NCBI RefSeq assembly: GCF_018500185.1 | Contig: NZ_JAHBGI010000004.1 | Span: forward strand, 62,001 to 126,000 | From: Litoribacter ruber | Lineage (GTDB): Bacteria; Bacteroidota; Bacteroidia; Cytophagales; Cyclobacteriaceae | Direction of reading: 5' to 3' | Length of the DNA stretch: 64,000 bases | The notes under the pieces: generated by a model | Database searches by the model: none | What the model was told of the DNA's origin: nothing | What the model saw: only the letters and a program-made list of their open reading frames with translations | Shown: one piece after another, positions 8,542-17,173 of the stretch | How positions within the stretch are numbered: the first letter of the stretch is position 1 | Layout of the letters: every line of letters starts with the position of its first letter | Program-made: the position numbers and the translations under genes

Positions 8542-9429
8542 ATGTTGAGAAAAGTATGTTTGTTAGTTTGGTCGATTTGGGCTTTCAGTGGAGAATCAAG
8601 TGCCCAGATTTCAAAAGATTTCATAGTAGAGGAGAGGAGTGGTTTCAACTTAGTCAAATTGGATTTTGCCTCCTATAAAGGCATATCCAGGATCCAGCGT
8701 GATCATTCCGGTCACCCTCTCAGCATCCAGGCCAATCTTGCCAAGGTAAACATACTACCCACTTTTACCCATTCCATAGAGGAGAACATCCTGTTTGCTT
8801 CCCTTGACCACTCCAACGTAGAATCCGAAAATCTGGGTAAAAGCCTTTCTTCGCGACTTTTTTCTAACACCAACGATGATTTTGACCACGAATGGCTAGT
8901 GGGGCTCAATTCCAATTTCATGTATGATCTTGATCTTTATTTTGGGATAGGCAAGGCCATTCTCGACCTTTCCAACATCAACGTGGCCAATTGTAAAGTG
9001 AAAACCGCTACCGCTGATGTTTCTCTTAAATATGGGCGTCGTGCCCCGAACCCCATTAGTATGGACACCATGGCCGTGATAATCAATATGGGCAATGTGG
9101 ATGTCCAAAACCTGAACTTCTCCAATGCCCGCCATATGATTTTTGATGTGAATTATGGCAAAGTGAATTTGTCCTTCAACGGCGAAATGCCCCAGGCGAG
9201 CCATTTGAAGGCCTCAGTAGGTGCTGGAAGTGTAAATATTGAACTTCCCGATCAATCACTTCCCTATAAGATAAAAGTAAAAAGCACGGCCATGTGCCGT
9301 ACATCCATTCCTTCCTATTTGAGGGAGGTAGGCAGCAAAACCTATGTAAGCAAGGGGTTTTCGGAGAATGCCAAAAACCTGCTGCTCATTGAAATCGATG
9401 TGTCTGTGGGTTCTGTTGCTTTAAAATAA
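8542..9429 (+). CDS. Secreted protein of unknown function, LiaF/toastrack-like repeats
   Basis: A 295-residue exported protein. A signal peptide (about residues 1-22, ending SSAQ) is followed by a chain with alternating beta-strand pattern. Residues about 130-235 repeat units such as DLDLYFGIGKAILDLSNINV, VIINMGNVDVQNLNF and VNYGKVNLSF, which look like the solenoid strands of cell-envelope toastrack domains (DUF2154/DUF4097 type). I do not recognise a specific family. It lies 108 bases upstream of a NatAB-like ABC transporter on the same strand. Domains of this type often work next to envelope-stress regulators and ABC exporters, so a role in sensing or stabilising the envelope is a reasonable inference only. 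Confidence 0.75.
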   Translation: MLRKVCLLVWSIWAFSGESSAQISKDFIVEERSGFNLVKLDFASYKGISRIQRDHSGHPLSIQANLAKVNILPTFTHSIEENILFASLDHSNVESENLGKSLSSRLFSNTNDDFDHEWLVGLNSNFMYDLDLYFGIGKAILDLSNINVANCKVKTATADVSLKYGRRAPNPISMDTMAVIINMGNVDVQNLNFSNARHMIFDVNYGKVNLSFNGEMPQASHLKASVGAGSVNIELPDQSLPYKIKVKSTAMCRTSIPSYLREVGSKTYVSKGFSENAKNLLLIEIDVSVGSVALK

Positions 9430-9454
9430 TATTTATTTTTTTTTAGGGGTCAAA

Positions 9455-9529
9455 ATGAATAGCCCAACCAAACCAACACTTTTGAATATGGTTGAACTAG
9501 ATAGGGCCGATTTAATGGCGAATGAATAA
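9455..9529 (+). CDS. Possible 24-residue small ORF
   Basis: ATG at 9455, stop TAA 9527-9529, encoding a short polar peptide that begins MNSPTKPTLL. An AGGGG stretch lies 7-8 bases upstream. It fills the gap between the secreted protein and the ABC transporter. There is no independent support; it could be chance. Confidence 0.2.
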   Translation: MNSPTKPTLLNMVELDRADLMANE

Positions 9530-9537
9530 ATCTGAAT

Positions 9538-10443
9538 ATGTCTAATATCCTAGAGGTCCAATCCTTATCTAAGTATTACGGTGACAAAGCAGCACTGAAT
9601 GATGTCTCGCTGGATGTCCCAAAAGGCCAAGTTTTTGGCTTGCTTGGTCCCAATGGAGCCGGTAAAACCACCTTAATCAGGATCATCAACCAAATCATCG
9701 ATGCCGACTCGGGCACCATCTTGGTCAATGGCGAAAAGCTAAAACCTTCTCATATCAAGTTGATCGGCTACCTTCCTGAAGAAAGAGGACTGTATAAAAA
9801 GATGAAAGTAGGTGAGCAGCTCCTATATTTTGCACAGCTAAAAGGGCTGAGTTATGCTGACGCCAAAAAGAAAGTCAGGTCCTGGATGGACAAGATGGAA
9901 ATTTGGGAATGGCGGGAAAAAAGGATTGAGGACCTGTCCAAAGGGATGGCACAAAAGATCCAGTTTATTGCCACGGTGATCCATCAACCCAATTTGTTGA
10001 TCTTAGATGAGCCATTCTCTGGTTTTGACCCGGTGAATGCCGAGCTGATCAAAAATGAGATTTTGGAACTGAAAGACAAAGGCGTGTCGGTGATTTTATC
10101 CACTCACCGGATGGAATCCGTGGAGCTGCTCTGCGACCACATCGCCATGATCAACAAAAGTCGAAAGGTTCTCGATGGTAGTATAGCCGATATCCGTCAG
10201 CAATCCAAAACTAACCAATATCATCTTAAATTGCGGGGCCATCTCGCCGACCATCCGTCTAACTGGCAAAGAGTTGAGGGGAACTTCGGCTACGAAAAGT
10301 TTTTGATCCAGCTGAATGGGCATAGTACCAACCAGGTGTTGGAGGAGGCCATACAGTTTGGTGATATCCTAGGTTTTGAGGAGGTCATTCCCAGCATAGG
10401 TGAAATTTTTATCCAACGTGTAAAAGACACAGATCATGAATAA
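9538..10443 (+). CDS. ABC transporter ATP-binding protein (NatA-like, DUF4162 tail)
   Basis: Cytoplasmic ATPase subunit of an exporter. Of 301 residues, the first 210 or so form the nucleotide-binding domain: Walker A GPNGAGKTT at about 38-46, signature LSKGMAQK, Walker B LLILDEPFSGFD and the H-loop STHRME. The last 85 or so residues match the extra C-terminal DUF4162 domain found on NatA-type ATPases. Its end overlaps the start of the permease gene by 8 bases, so the two are one transcription and translation unit. The substrate is unknown; NatAB of Bacillus exports Na+, but most Bacteroidota members are uncharacterised. Confidence 0.93.
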   Translation: MSNILEVQSLSKYYGDKAALNDVSLDVPKGQVFGLLGPNGAGKTTLIRIINQIIDADSGTILVNGEKLKPSHIKLIGYLPEERGLYKKMKVGEQLLYFAQLKGLSYADAKKKVRSWMDKMEIWEWREKRIEDLSKGMAQKIQFIATVIHQPNLLILDEPFSGFDPVNAELIKNEILELKDKGVSVILSTHRMESVELLCDHIAMINKSRKVLDGSIADIRQQSKTNQYHLKLRGHLADHPSNWQRVEGNFGYEKFLIQLNGHSTNQVLEEAIQFGDILGFEEVIPSIGEIFIQRVKDTDHE

Positions 10444-11746
10444 GATATTTTTGGTGATCAAAAGGGAGTACCTGGCGAGGGTAAAAAAGAAATCTTTTTT
10501 GCTGGCTACTTTACTTACTCCATTGGTTTTTCCTACCATTTTGGGTCTATTCCTTTGGATTGCCATGTCGGAGAGGGAGTCAGAATCCTTGAGGATTATT
10601 GAAGTAATAGATGAGTCAAACCAGTTCAGACTAGAGAGTTCCGGGCAATATGCCTTTTCCTTTTCCGACAGGGATAGGGAGGAAGCCAAGGAAATGGTGA
10701 AAAGTGGTGAACGCTATGGAGCCCTTTATATTCCTCCAATTGATTTGGAGAAGCCTTTGGGAATAGTATACTATTCGGAGAAAAATCCCAGCATGACCCT
10801 TATTGGGAATCTGGAAACTACTCTAAAACGCAAGATTGAAGAAATAAGGCTCTACAATTCCGGGATCGACCCCGAGGTGATTGCTGGACTCCGCACCAAT
10901 GTGAATATCCGGGCGATAACTCTCGACAATGCCGGTGAAGAAAAGATGACCAATGCCATGGTCAATTATGGGTTGGGTTTCATTACCGGGATTTTAATCT
11001 ACATGTTCATATTTATTTACGGCAACCAGATCATGCAGGGGGTGATTGAGGAGAAATCCAGCCGGATCATCGAGATTTTGGTTAGCTCACTTAGGCCCTT
11101 CCAGCTGATGACGGGCAAAATCATAGGCATAGGCGCTGTGGGGCTAACCCAATTCCTGATTTGGATCATCTTGATTTCTGCCATTTCCTCCTTAGTCATG
11201 GGTTATTTCGGCATGCAGATGCCGCAGCAGCAGGCACTTGAACTTGCCAATCCCGAAGCTGGGAAAATGATTGAAGGTTCCACTGGCGATATGGGGCAAT
11301 ACATGCAGGTGATTCAGGATATCAATTTTGTAAAGTTGGTTCTGACTTTCATATTTTATTTCATAGGAGGCTACTTGTTATATGGGGCTTTCTTTGCGGC
11401 CATCGGGGCCGCGGTGGATACACCTTCGGACGCCCAACAGTTTATGTTTCCGGTGACGATTCCCTTGCTAGTGGCATATTTCGGGTTGTTCATCTTTGTG
11501 TTGGATGATCCTAATAGTAATATTTCTTTCTGGCTCTCCATTATTCCTTTTACTTCTCCTATTGCAATGATGGGGAGGGCGAGTTATGGAGTGCCTTTTT
11601 TCGATTTGGCATTATCCATGGGTTTTCTGATCATCGGGTTTTTGTTTACCACTTGGCTGGCTGGCAAGATTTACAGAATTGGGATTTTGGTTCATGGCAC
11701 CAAGGTAAACTACCGAACCCTCTGGAGATGGGTGAAAACAGCATAA
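10436..11746 (+). CDS. ABC-2 type permease (NatB-like)
   Basis: Membrane partner of the preceding ATPase, 436 residues. An N-terminal transmembrane helix (about 22-42) is followed by a large periplasmic domain (about 45-175), then five or six helices between 180 and 425. The conserved segment EEKSSRIIEILVSSLRPFQLMTGKI, here only cited as about 205-229, is the ABC-2 coupling region typical of NatB/YhaP proteins. A terminator follows immediately. With the ATPase and possibly the upstream secreted protein it forms a three-gene unit. Confidence 0.92.
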   Translation: MNKIFLVIKREYLARVKKKSFLLATLLTPLVFPTILGLFLWIAMSERESESLRIIEVIDESNQFRLESSGQYAFSFSDRDREEAKEMVKSGERYGALYIPPIDLEKPLGIVYYSEKNPSMTLIGNLETTLKRKIEEIRLYNSGIDPEVIAGLRTNVNIRAITLDNAGEEKMTNAMVNYGLGFITGILIYMFIFIYGNQIMQGVIEEKSSRIIEILVSSLRPFQLMTGKIIGIGAVGLTQFLIWIILISAISSLVMGYFGMQMPQQQALELANPEAGKMIEGSTGDMGQYMQVIQDINFVKLVLTFIFYFIGGYLLYGAFFAAIGAAVDTPSDAQQFMFPVTIPLLVAYFGLFIFVLDDPNSNISFWLSIIPFTSPIAMMGRASYGVPFFDLALSMGFLIIGFLFTTWLAGKIYRIGILVHGTKVNYRTLWRWVKTA

Positions 11747-11777
11747 AAAAAGGCAGCCAATTTTATAGGCTGCCTTT
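11745..11777. terminator. Bidirectional terminator between the ABC permease and dps
   Basis: A 10-bp stem (11749-11758 with 11768-11777) with a 9-base AT loop sits between two convergent genes. It is flanked by A7 on the left, giving a U tract for the minus-strand dps transcript; the plus-strand side has only a short T run. Confidence 0.88.
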
Positions 11778-11784
11778 ATGTTGC

Positions 11785-12255
11785 TTATTTAAGGTAAGCT
11801 GAAAGCATCCAAACTACTTTCTCTTTGGATGTGATGTATTCGCTCATAAGAGCCACAGTACCTTCGTCACCATTTTCTCCTGCGGCTGTTAGGACTTGTC
11901 TTTCTATTTTAAGTAGCGTGTTAAGATTGTCTCTGACGATTTCCACCATTTTCTTGGGGTCAGAAACTTCCATAGCTTCCTTAATTTCCGCATGTTGGAT
12001 GTACTCAGAAAATGAGGATAAAGGTCTTTCCCCAAGAGTCAGAATCCTTTCAGCAGTCTCATCAATAGCTCCAATGGCAGAATTGTATAGCTCCTCAAAC
12101 TTGTTGTGGAGTTCAAAGAAATTTGGGCCACTCACATTCCAGTGGAAATTGCGGAGGTTTTGATAATATATCTCATAATTTGCCAACAGCGTGTTAAGTT
12201 TCTCGGTCAAAACCTGACTTTCTTTTACCTGTAGTCCAATATCGTTGGTTTTCAT
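11785..12255 (-). CDS. dps: Dps ferritin-like DNA protection protein
   Basis: Forms a dodecamer that oxidises and stores Fe2+ with H2O2 and protects DNA in starvation or oxidative stress. The 156-residue protein has all ferroxidase residues: H38, H50, D65 and E69, with spacing 12/15/4 identical to that of known Dps sites, in the contexts NFHWNVSG, ELHNKF and AIDETAERI. There is no long lysine-rich N-terminal tail, so direct DNA binding may be weak. It stands alone with a good promoter upstream and a terminator shared with the facing gene. Confidence 0.96.
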   Translation of the reverse strand: MKTNDIGLQVKESQVLTEKLNTLLANYEIYYQNLRNFHWNVSGPNFFELHNKFEELYNSAIGAIDETAERILTLGERPLSSFSEYIQHAEIKEAMEVSDPKKMVEIVRDNLNTLLKIERQVLTAAGENGDEGTVALMSEYITSKEKVVWMLSAYLK

Positions 12256-12304
12256 ATGGTGTTTGTTTTGGTTTTTCTTAATTTACCACAAGTTACAAAA
12301 TCAC

Positions 12305-12338
12305 CAAAAATAGGTCAAACTGTTTATTTCTAACTCAA
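12305..12338 (-). promoter_or_regulatory. dps promoter
   Basis: On the minus strand TTTG (12335-12338) is followed after 22 bases by TATTTTTG (12305-12312), matching the Bacteroidota TTG-N17-23-TAnnTTTG pattern. The -7 box is 50 bases from the dps ATG. Confidence 0.65.
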
Positions 12339-12407
12339 ATAGATAATAACTATCAAAAAGTAGAGTTATTAAACCAGTTTCTTACATATGAAGTGTAATT
12401 CCCCTTT

Positions 12408-13613
12408 ATGAAGAATAGGTTTCAGGATCTTAAATCCATCGATCTTTATCACAACCGTGGCAAAGTCAAATGGGTCATTTTTATAGTATCCATTATCATA
12501 AGTATAGGTTCGATATATTATACCGATCTGCTAGTCGTGGAACTTAAGGACAGGGAAAAACGGCAAGTAGACCTCTACGCAAGTGCAATAGAATATGCTG
12601 CCAGCGGGGATGACAACCTCACGTGGATATACCAAGAGATCATAGTAGAAAATACTAGTATACCCGTAATTATCGCCGATGCCTTGGGGAATCCCTATGA
12701 GCACAAGAATATCAAACTCCGGCCTAAAAGCAATGAAAATGAAATCCAGGAGCAGCTTCGGGTCGAATTACTCAGGATGAAGGCGGAATATGAGCCAATT
12801 ATGGCCACAGAGGATGTTTTTATCTATTACCGCAATTCTGAATTGCTCAGAAGGCTGCAATTTTATCCCTATGTCCAACTTTCCGTGATATTGGTTTTTG
12901 GGCTTTTGGCCTATACCGTATTCAATCAATCAAAAATAGCTGAGCAAAACCGAGTATGGGCTGGTTTGACAAAGGAAACGGCCCACCAGTTGGGCACCCC
13001 GTTGGCATCTTTGATGGCTTGGATCGAATACCTGAAAAACTCTCCGGTGTGGGAGGAGAATAAAGAGGTGATCCAGGAAATGGACAAGGATGTGATAAAA
13101 CTGCGGATGGTGACCGAAAGATTCAGCAATATCGGCAGCACGCCAGTTATCCAGCCTGAAAATGTTTTTCACGCAATAGAAGACACCGTCAACTATCTCC
13201 GGCCTAGACTTTCCAGCAAAGTGGATATCAACCTACAGTCTCCCGATCATGACATGATAGCCATGGTGAATAAACCGCTATTTGAATGGGTGGTTGAAAA
13301 TATCTGCAAAAATGCGGTGGATGCTATGAAAGGCAGGGGAGGGATTACCATTCAATTGATAAAAGATGCTGATAAATACATCATCGTGGACATCACGGAT
13401 TCCGGCAAGGGAATGGAAAAAAGCATGTATAAAAAGGTCTTCAATCCTGGATTTACCACCCGCCAAAGAGGTTGGGGATTGGGATTGACTTTGGCTAAGC
13501 GGATTATGGAAGGTTACCATAAAGGGAAGATTTTTGTTAAAAATTCCGAAGTGGGGAAGGGAACCACTTTCAGAATTGTTTTGCATGCGGCACAAGCTGA
13601 TAAGGGCCATTAA
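12408..13613 (+). CDS. Sensor histidine kinase, orphan
   Basis: Inner-membrane kinase of 401 residues. TM1 is at about 21-40, a short extracytoplasmic domain at 41-152, TM2 at 153-172, then the kinase core. The phosphoacceptor is H193 in ETAHQLGTPLASL. The catalytic domain has an N box (ENICKNAVDAMKG), a G1 box (DSGKGM), an F box (FNPGFTT) and a G2 box (GWGLGLTLAKRIM). No response regulator is adjacent: the neighbours are dps and prfC. The signal is unknown. The HQLGTPL form of the H box is common among Bacteroidota orphan kinases. Confidence 0.9.
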   Translation: MKNRFQDLKSIDLYHNRGKVKWVIFIVSIIISIGSIYYTDLLVVELKDREKRQVDLYASAIEYAASGDDNLTWIYQEIIVENTSIPVIIADALGNPYEHKNIKLRPKSNENEIQEQLRVELLRMKAEYEPIMATEDVFIYYRNSELLRRLQFYPYVQLSVILVFGLLAYTVFNQSKIAEQNRVWAGLTKETAHQLGTPLASLMAWIEYLKNSPVWEENKEVIQEMDKDVIKLRMVTERFSNIGSTPVIQPENVFHAIEDTVNYLRPRLSSKVDINLQSPDHDMIAMVNKPLFEWVVENICKNAVDAMKGRGGITIQLIKDADKYIIVDITDSGKGMEKSMYKKVFNPGFTTRQRGWGLGLTLAKRIMEGYHKGKIFVKNSEVGKGTTFRIVLHAAQADKGH

Positions 13614-13614
13614 G

Positions 13615-13650
13615 TTTGTTTCCGAATTTAGGATAATAACCTTACCTTTG
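13615..13650 (+). promoter_or_regulatory. prfC promoter
   Basis: TTTG at 13615-13618 and TACCTTTG at 13643-13650 with a 24-base spacer; the -7 box is 28 bases from the ATG. The spacer is slightly longer than ideal. Confidence 0.5.
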
Positions 13651-13678
13651 CCCCCTGATTAATAGAATCCTACCACAA

Positions 13679-15259
13679 ATGAGTCTGACAACAGAGATCC
13701 AAAAAAGAAGAACTTTCGCCATTATTGCCCACCCCGATGCCGGTAAAACCACTCTTACCGAGAAGCTTTTACTATTTGGAGGAGCCATCAAGACAGCCGG
13801 TGCGGTGAAGTCTAACAAAATTGACACGGCGACCAAATCTGACTGGATGGAAATTGAAAAGCAAAGGGGAATCTCTGTGGCCACCTCCGTGATGGGTTTT
13901 GAATATAAAGATATCAAGATCAACCTGCTCGATACTCCAGGTCACCAGGATTTTGCTGAAGATACGTACAGAACCTTGACGGCCGTCGATTCGGTAATCA
14001 TGGTGATCGACTGTGTGAAGGGGGTGGAGATCCAGACTGAAAAGCTCATGGAGGTATGTAGGATGCGAAATACTTCGGTAATATGTTTTATCAACAAGCT
14101 GGATAGAGAGGGTAGGGATCCGTACGATTTGTTGGATGAGGTGGAGGAAAAGCTGAATATCAAAGTGCGCCCGCTTTCCTGGCCTATTGGGATGGGGAAA
14201 AGCTTTAAGGGGGTATACAATCTATATGACAAAAAATTAAACCTCTATACACCAAGTCAACGTCAATTGAGTGACGACCGCTTGACGATTGAAGATTTGG
14301 AAGACAGCAAATTGGTGGATAAAATCGGTCCCAATTATGCTGAACAGCTTCGTGAGGATGTAGAGCTTATTGAAGGGGTATATCCGGATTTTGACCCACA
14401 AGAATACCTTGAAGGAAAAGTAGCGCCGGTATTTTTCGGGTCTGCTGTCAATAATTTTGGGGTAAATGAGATGCTGGACACTTTTATCCAGATTGCCCCA
14501 GGACCCAAAAGCAGAAATACCGAAGACAGGGAGGTAGTACCCGAGGAGAAAAATTTCTCTGGTTTTGTATTTAAGATCCACGCCAACATGGATCCCAACC
14601 ATAGGAACCGTATTGCTTTCTTGAGGATTTGCTCAGGCAGGTTTGAGAGAAATAAACCGTATAACCACGTAAGAGGTACCAAACCCTTGAGGTTTTCCAA
14701 TGTGACCTCCTTTATGGCCCAGGATAAGGAAATTGTGGATGAGGCCTTCCCAGGGGATATCGTGGGGCTTTACGATACGGGTAACCTCAAAATTGGTGAT
14801 ACGCTGACTGACGGAGAAAACATGACCTTTAAAGGTATCCCGAGCTTTTCTCCGGAGATTTTTCGGGAAGTGATCAACAAGGATGCCATGAAAACCAAGC
14901 AATTGGAAAAAGGACTCAAGCAGTTGATGGAAGAGGGGGTTGCACAATTGTTTACTTTTGAGATGGGTTCCAGGAAGGTGGTAGGTACCGTAGGACAGCT
15001 GCAGTTTGAGGTAATCCAATTCAGGTTGAAAAATGAATACAATGCCACGGTGGAGTTTTCACCCATGAACCTTTACAAGGCCTGCTGGATCAGCAGTAAG
15101 GATAAAAAAGCCCTTGATGAATTTGTAAGGTCAAAGAACCGCCACATTGCCAGAGACAAGGAAGGCAAACTGGTATTTATGGCCGAGTCGAAATCTTGGT
15201 TACAAATGGTGCAGGACAATTATCCTGATATCGAATTCCACTTTACCTCAGAATTTTAG
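13679..15259 (+). CDS. prfC: Peptide chain release factor 3
   Basis: Translational GTPase that removes RF1/RF2 from the ribosome after termination. Its 526 residues match the usual RF3 length. G1 is AHPDAGKTT at about 17-25, switch-2 [10 protein letters not shown] at about 82-91, G4 [12 protein letters not shown]. The EF-G-like domain 2 and the RF3-specific C-terminal domain follow. The first ATG gives [20 protein letters not shown], typical of RF3. It is monocistronic and faces the yihY-like gene. Confidence 0.97.
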   Translation: MSLTTEIQKRRTFAIIAHPDAGKTTLTEKLLLFGGAIKTAGAVKSNKIDTATKSDWMEIEKQRGISVATSVMGFEYKDIKINLLDTPGHQDFAEDTYRTLTAVDSVIMVIDCVKGVEIQTEKLMEVCRMRNTSVICFINKLDREGRDPYDLLDEVEEKLNIKVRPLSWPIGMGKSFKGVYNLYDKKLNLYTPSQRQLSDDRLTIEDLEDSKLVDKIGPNYAEQLREDVELIEGVYPDFDPQEYLEGKVAPVFFGSAVNNFGVNEMLDTFIQIAPGPKSRNTEDREVVPEEKNFSGFVFKIHANMDPNHRNRIAFLRICSGRFERNKPYNHVRGTKPLRFSNVTSFMAQDKEIVDEAFPGDIVGLYDTGNLKIGDTLTDGENMTFKGIPSFSPEIFREVINKDAMKTKQLEKGLKQLMEEGVAQLFTFEMGSRKVVGTVGQLQFEVIQFRLKNEYNATVEFSPMNLYKACWISSKDKKALDEFVRSKNRHIARDKEGKLVFMAESKSWLQMVQDNYPDIEFHFTSEF

Positions 15260-15267
15260 AATAGCCG

Positions 15268-15305
15268 GAAGCCGAAGATGAATTTTAATTCTCATCTTCG
15301 GCTTC
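15268..15305. terminator. Bidirectional terminator that includes the 3' end of the yihY-like gene
   Basis: A perfect 13-bp stem (15268-15280 with 15293-15305) and a 12-base AT-rich loop. The right arm is inside the last codons of the minus-strand gene (stop at 15285), so the hairpin does double duty for both convergent genes. The T tract is weak on the plus side. Confidence 0.75.
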
Positions 15306-16226
15306 TTCGTCATCCCCATAGCGGACGTTTTTCTCATATTTTACCGCAATAGGCTTTGGGTTTACTTCCACACCACGGTGGTTGGTGTAGGCCTTAGTGA
15401 TTTCTCCTCCCAAAAATAAAATGATGCTGCTATAGAAAATCCAAAGCAGTATAATCACCAAGGAACCCGCTGCAGCATAGTAATCGGCCACCTCTATTTC
15501 AGCCAAGATTAAGTTTATCACCTGCTTGCCTATCATGAATAGGATTGAGGTAATTATTCCCCCTGCAAAGGCATCCTGCCAGGGTATTTCTGCATCAGGC
15601 AAGGCTTTATGAATCGTCGTGAAAAATAGCAGAATAACCAAGAAATTGAAAAGCAGGTTTATAGCAGTAATGGTATGATGAGAGTCCCCGGGGATAATAT
15701 TGTTCAGTTCCGATCCCAGAACAGATATTACGGTATCCATCATCAGACTCAAGACTAACACCAAGCCCAGCCCGATTACAATCAGTAAAGTGACAGATCT
15801 ATATTTCATGAAGCGTAGGTAATTAACATTTTTTTTGAGGGTGACTCTCCAAATTGAGTTTAGGGCTTTTTGAATGATGAAAAAGATCATAGTGGCACTT
15901 TTGATCACGACCAACACCCCTATCAGGATGTACCAAAATCCGCTAGGAGTTTCCATTACGTTCATCAAAACCTCCTCCACCTGGTCTGCAGCTTCCCGGC
16001 CTATGAACTCATCTGCCTGATTGAGGATCTCGTTTTTGATAGTATCTTCATCAAAGAATAAAATGCCTACCAATAGGATTACAATCAAAATGGCGGGAAG
16101 GGAAAAAATCGTAAAAAATGCAATTGCCGCACAATAGACTATGGGCTCATCATCCTGTAAATACTTGACCGCTTTTTTTAAAATCTGCCAGGTATCTATT
16201 GCTACAGCTTTGGTTTTGTTGGGCAT
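15285..16226 (-). CDS. YihY/BrkB-family membrane protein
   Basis: An inner-membrane protein of 313 residues with six predicted helices, a Gly/Pro-containing family pattern (ALPDAEIPWQDAFAGGIITS at about 210-229, and WIFYSSIILFLGGEITKAY near the C-terminus) and an acidic C-terminal tail. The family was once annotated as ribonuclease BN, but that name was assigned in error; the function is unresolved and transport has been suggested. ATG 16226 is the natural start. It is monocistronic and convergent with prfC. Confidence 0.9.
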   Translation of the reverse strand: MPNKTKAVAIDTWQILKKAVKYLQDDEPIVYCAAIAFFTIFSLPAILIVILLVGILFFDEDTIKNEILNQADEFIGREAADQVEEVLMNVMETPSGFWYILIGVLVVIKSATMIFFIIQKALNSIWRVTLKKNVNYLRFMKYRSVTLLIVIGLGLVLVLSLMMDTVISVLGSELNNIIPGDSHHTITAINLLFNFLVILLFFTTIHKALPDAEIPWQDAFAGGIITSILFMIGKQVINLILAEIEVADYYAAAGSLVIILLWIFYSSIILFLGGEITKAYTNHRGVEVNPKPIAVKYEKNVRYGDDEEAEDEN

Positions 16227-16383
16227 ACAAAGTAGTTTATTTGAATTTGGTTTACATAAAACTTAAAGGATTATGAATTGTTATTTATATAAAAATTTTA
16301 ATAAAAACTTAGCTTTTATGGGTGATTTGACTAACTTTGAATAACCCGATACCTAGTCACCCTATTTGATTTACTTTTTTGGC

Positions 16384-16391
16384 TACCTTTG
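16384..16391 (+). promoter_or_regulatory. -7 promoter element of the RluA-type gene
   Basis: TACCTTTG is an exact TAnnTTTG match. It overlaps the first possible TTG start of the following frame, which argues that translation begins downstream at ATG 16413. Confidence 0.55.
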
Positions 16392-16412
16392 CGTAGAATA
16401 AATGTGGATAAA

Positions 16413-17147
16413 ATGAGAAAACAGCCTTTTACGGTAGTATATGAGGATAACCATCTGTTGGTGGTAAACAAGTCAGCGGGGATTTTGGTGCAAGGTGACC
16501 GCACCGGCGATAAAACGTTAACTGATTACTGCAAAGAATATATCAAATACAAATATGAAAAGCCAGGAGAGGTGTTTCTCCATCCTGTTCACCGATTGGA
16601 CAGGCCAGTGAGCGGTTTGGTGGTGTTTGCCCGCACGAGCAAGGGGCTGGAAAGAATGATGGAGCTTTTCAGGAAGCGTGATATACACAAAGTCTATTGG
16701 GCTATTGTAAAACGTAAGCCTAAAGAGGAATCGGGCAAATTGACACACTACCTGGTCAAAGATGAGCAACGAAACACGGTAACAGCTCATGAGCGTGAAG
16801 TGCCTGGTAGCCAGAAAGCCGAATTGAACTACAAGCGGCTGGGTAAGTTGAATGATCACTGGCTGCTTGAGGTTAGGCCCATAACGGGCAGGCCCCATCA
16901 GATCCGGGTGCAATTGGCCTCGATGGGCTGTCCCATCCGGGGAGACATCAAATATGGTTTTGCAAAACCGAACGCAGATGCAAGCATTAACCTGCATGCT
17001 TTTCACTTGGTTTTTGTACATCCAATCAAAAAAGAAAAGCTTTTCCTTAGGGCTGGTCTGCCTGCCGAGCCATTTTGGGAGCAATTTCTGGAGTTTGAAG
17101 ACGTTAAAGCCAAGGATCAACACTTGGACAATACCTACAGTGGATAA
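16413..17147 (+). CDS. RluA-family RNA pseudouridine synthase
   Basis: Isomerises uridine to pseudouridine in rRNA or tRNA. Numbered from ATG 16413 the protein has 244 residues. The catalytic motif HRLDRPVSGLVVFA, with the nucleophilic Asp, lies at about 60-73, and the C-terminal part has RPITGRPHQIRVQLASMGCPI, the conserved RluA substrate loop (about 148-168). There is no N-terminal S4 domain, so it belongs with the short RluA/RluC-type group; the target uridine cannot be told. The start at ATG 16413 is preferred because the longer frame overlaps the promoter. Confidence 0.92.
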   Translation: MRKQPFTVVYEDNHLLVVNKSAGILVQGDRTGDKTLTDYCKEYIKYKYEKPGEVFLHPVHRLDRPVSGLVVFARTSKGLERMMELFRKRDIHKVYWAIVKRKPKEESGKLTHYLVKDEQRNTVTAHEREVPGSQKAELNYKRLGKLNDHWLLEVRPITGRPHQIRVQLASMGCPIRGDIKYGFAKPNADASINLHAFHLVFVHPIKKEKLFLRAGLPAEPFWEQFLEFEDVKAKDQHLDNTYSG

Positions 17148-17173
17148 ATTATTCGCCCTATAACTTTTCGACA

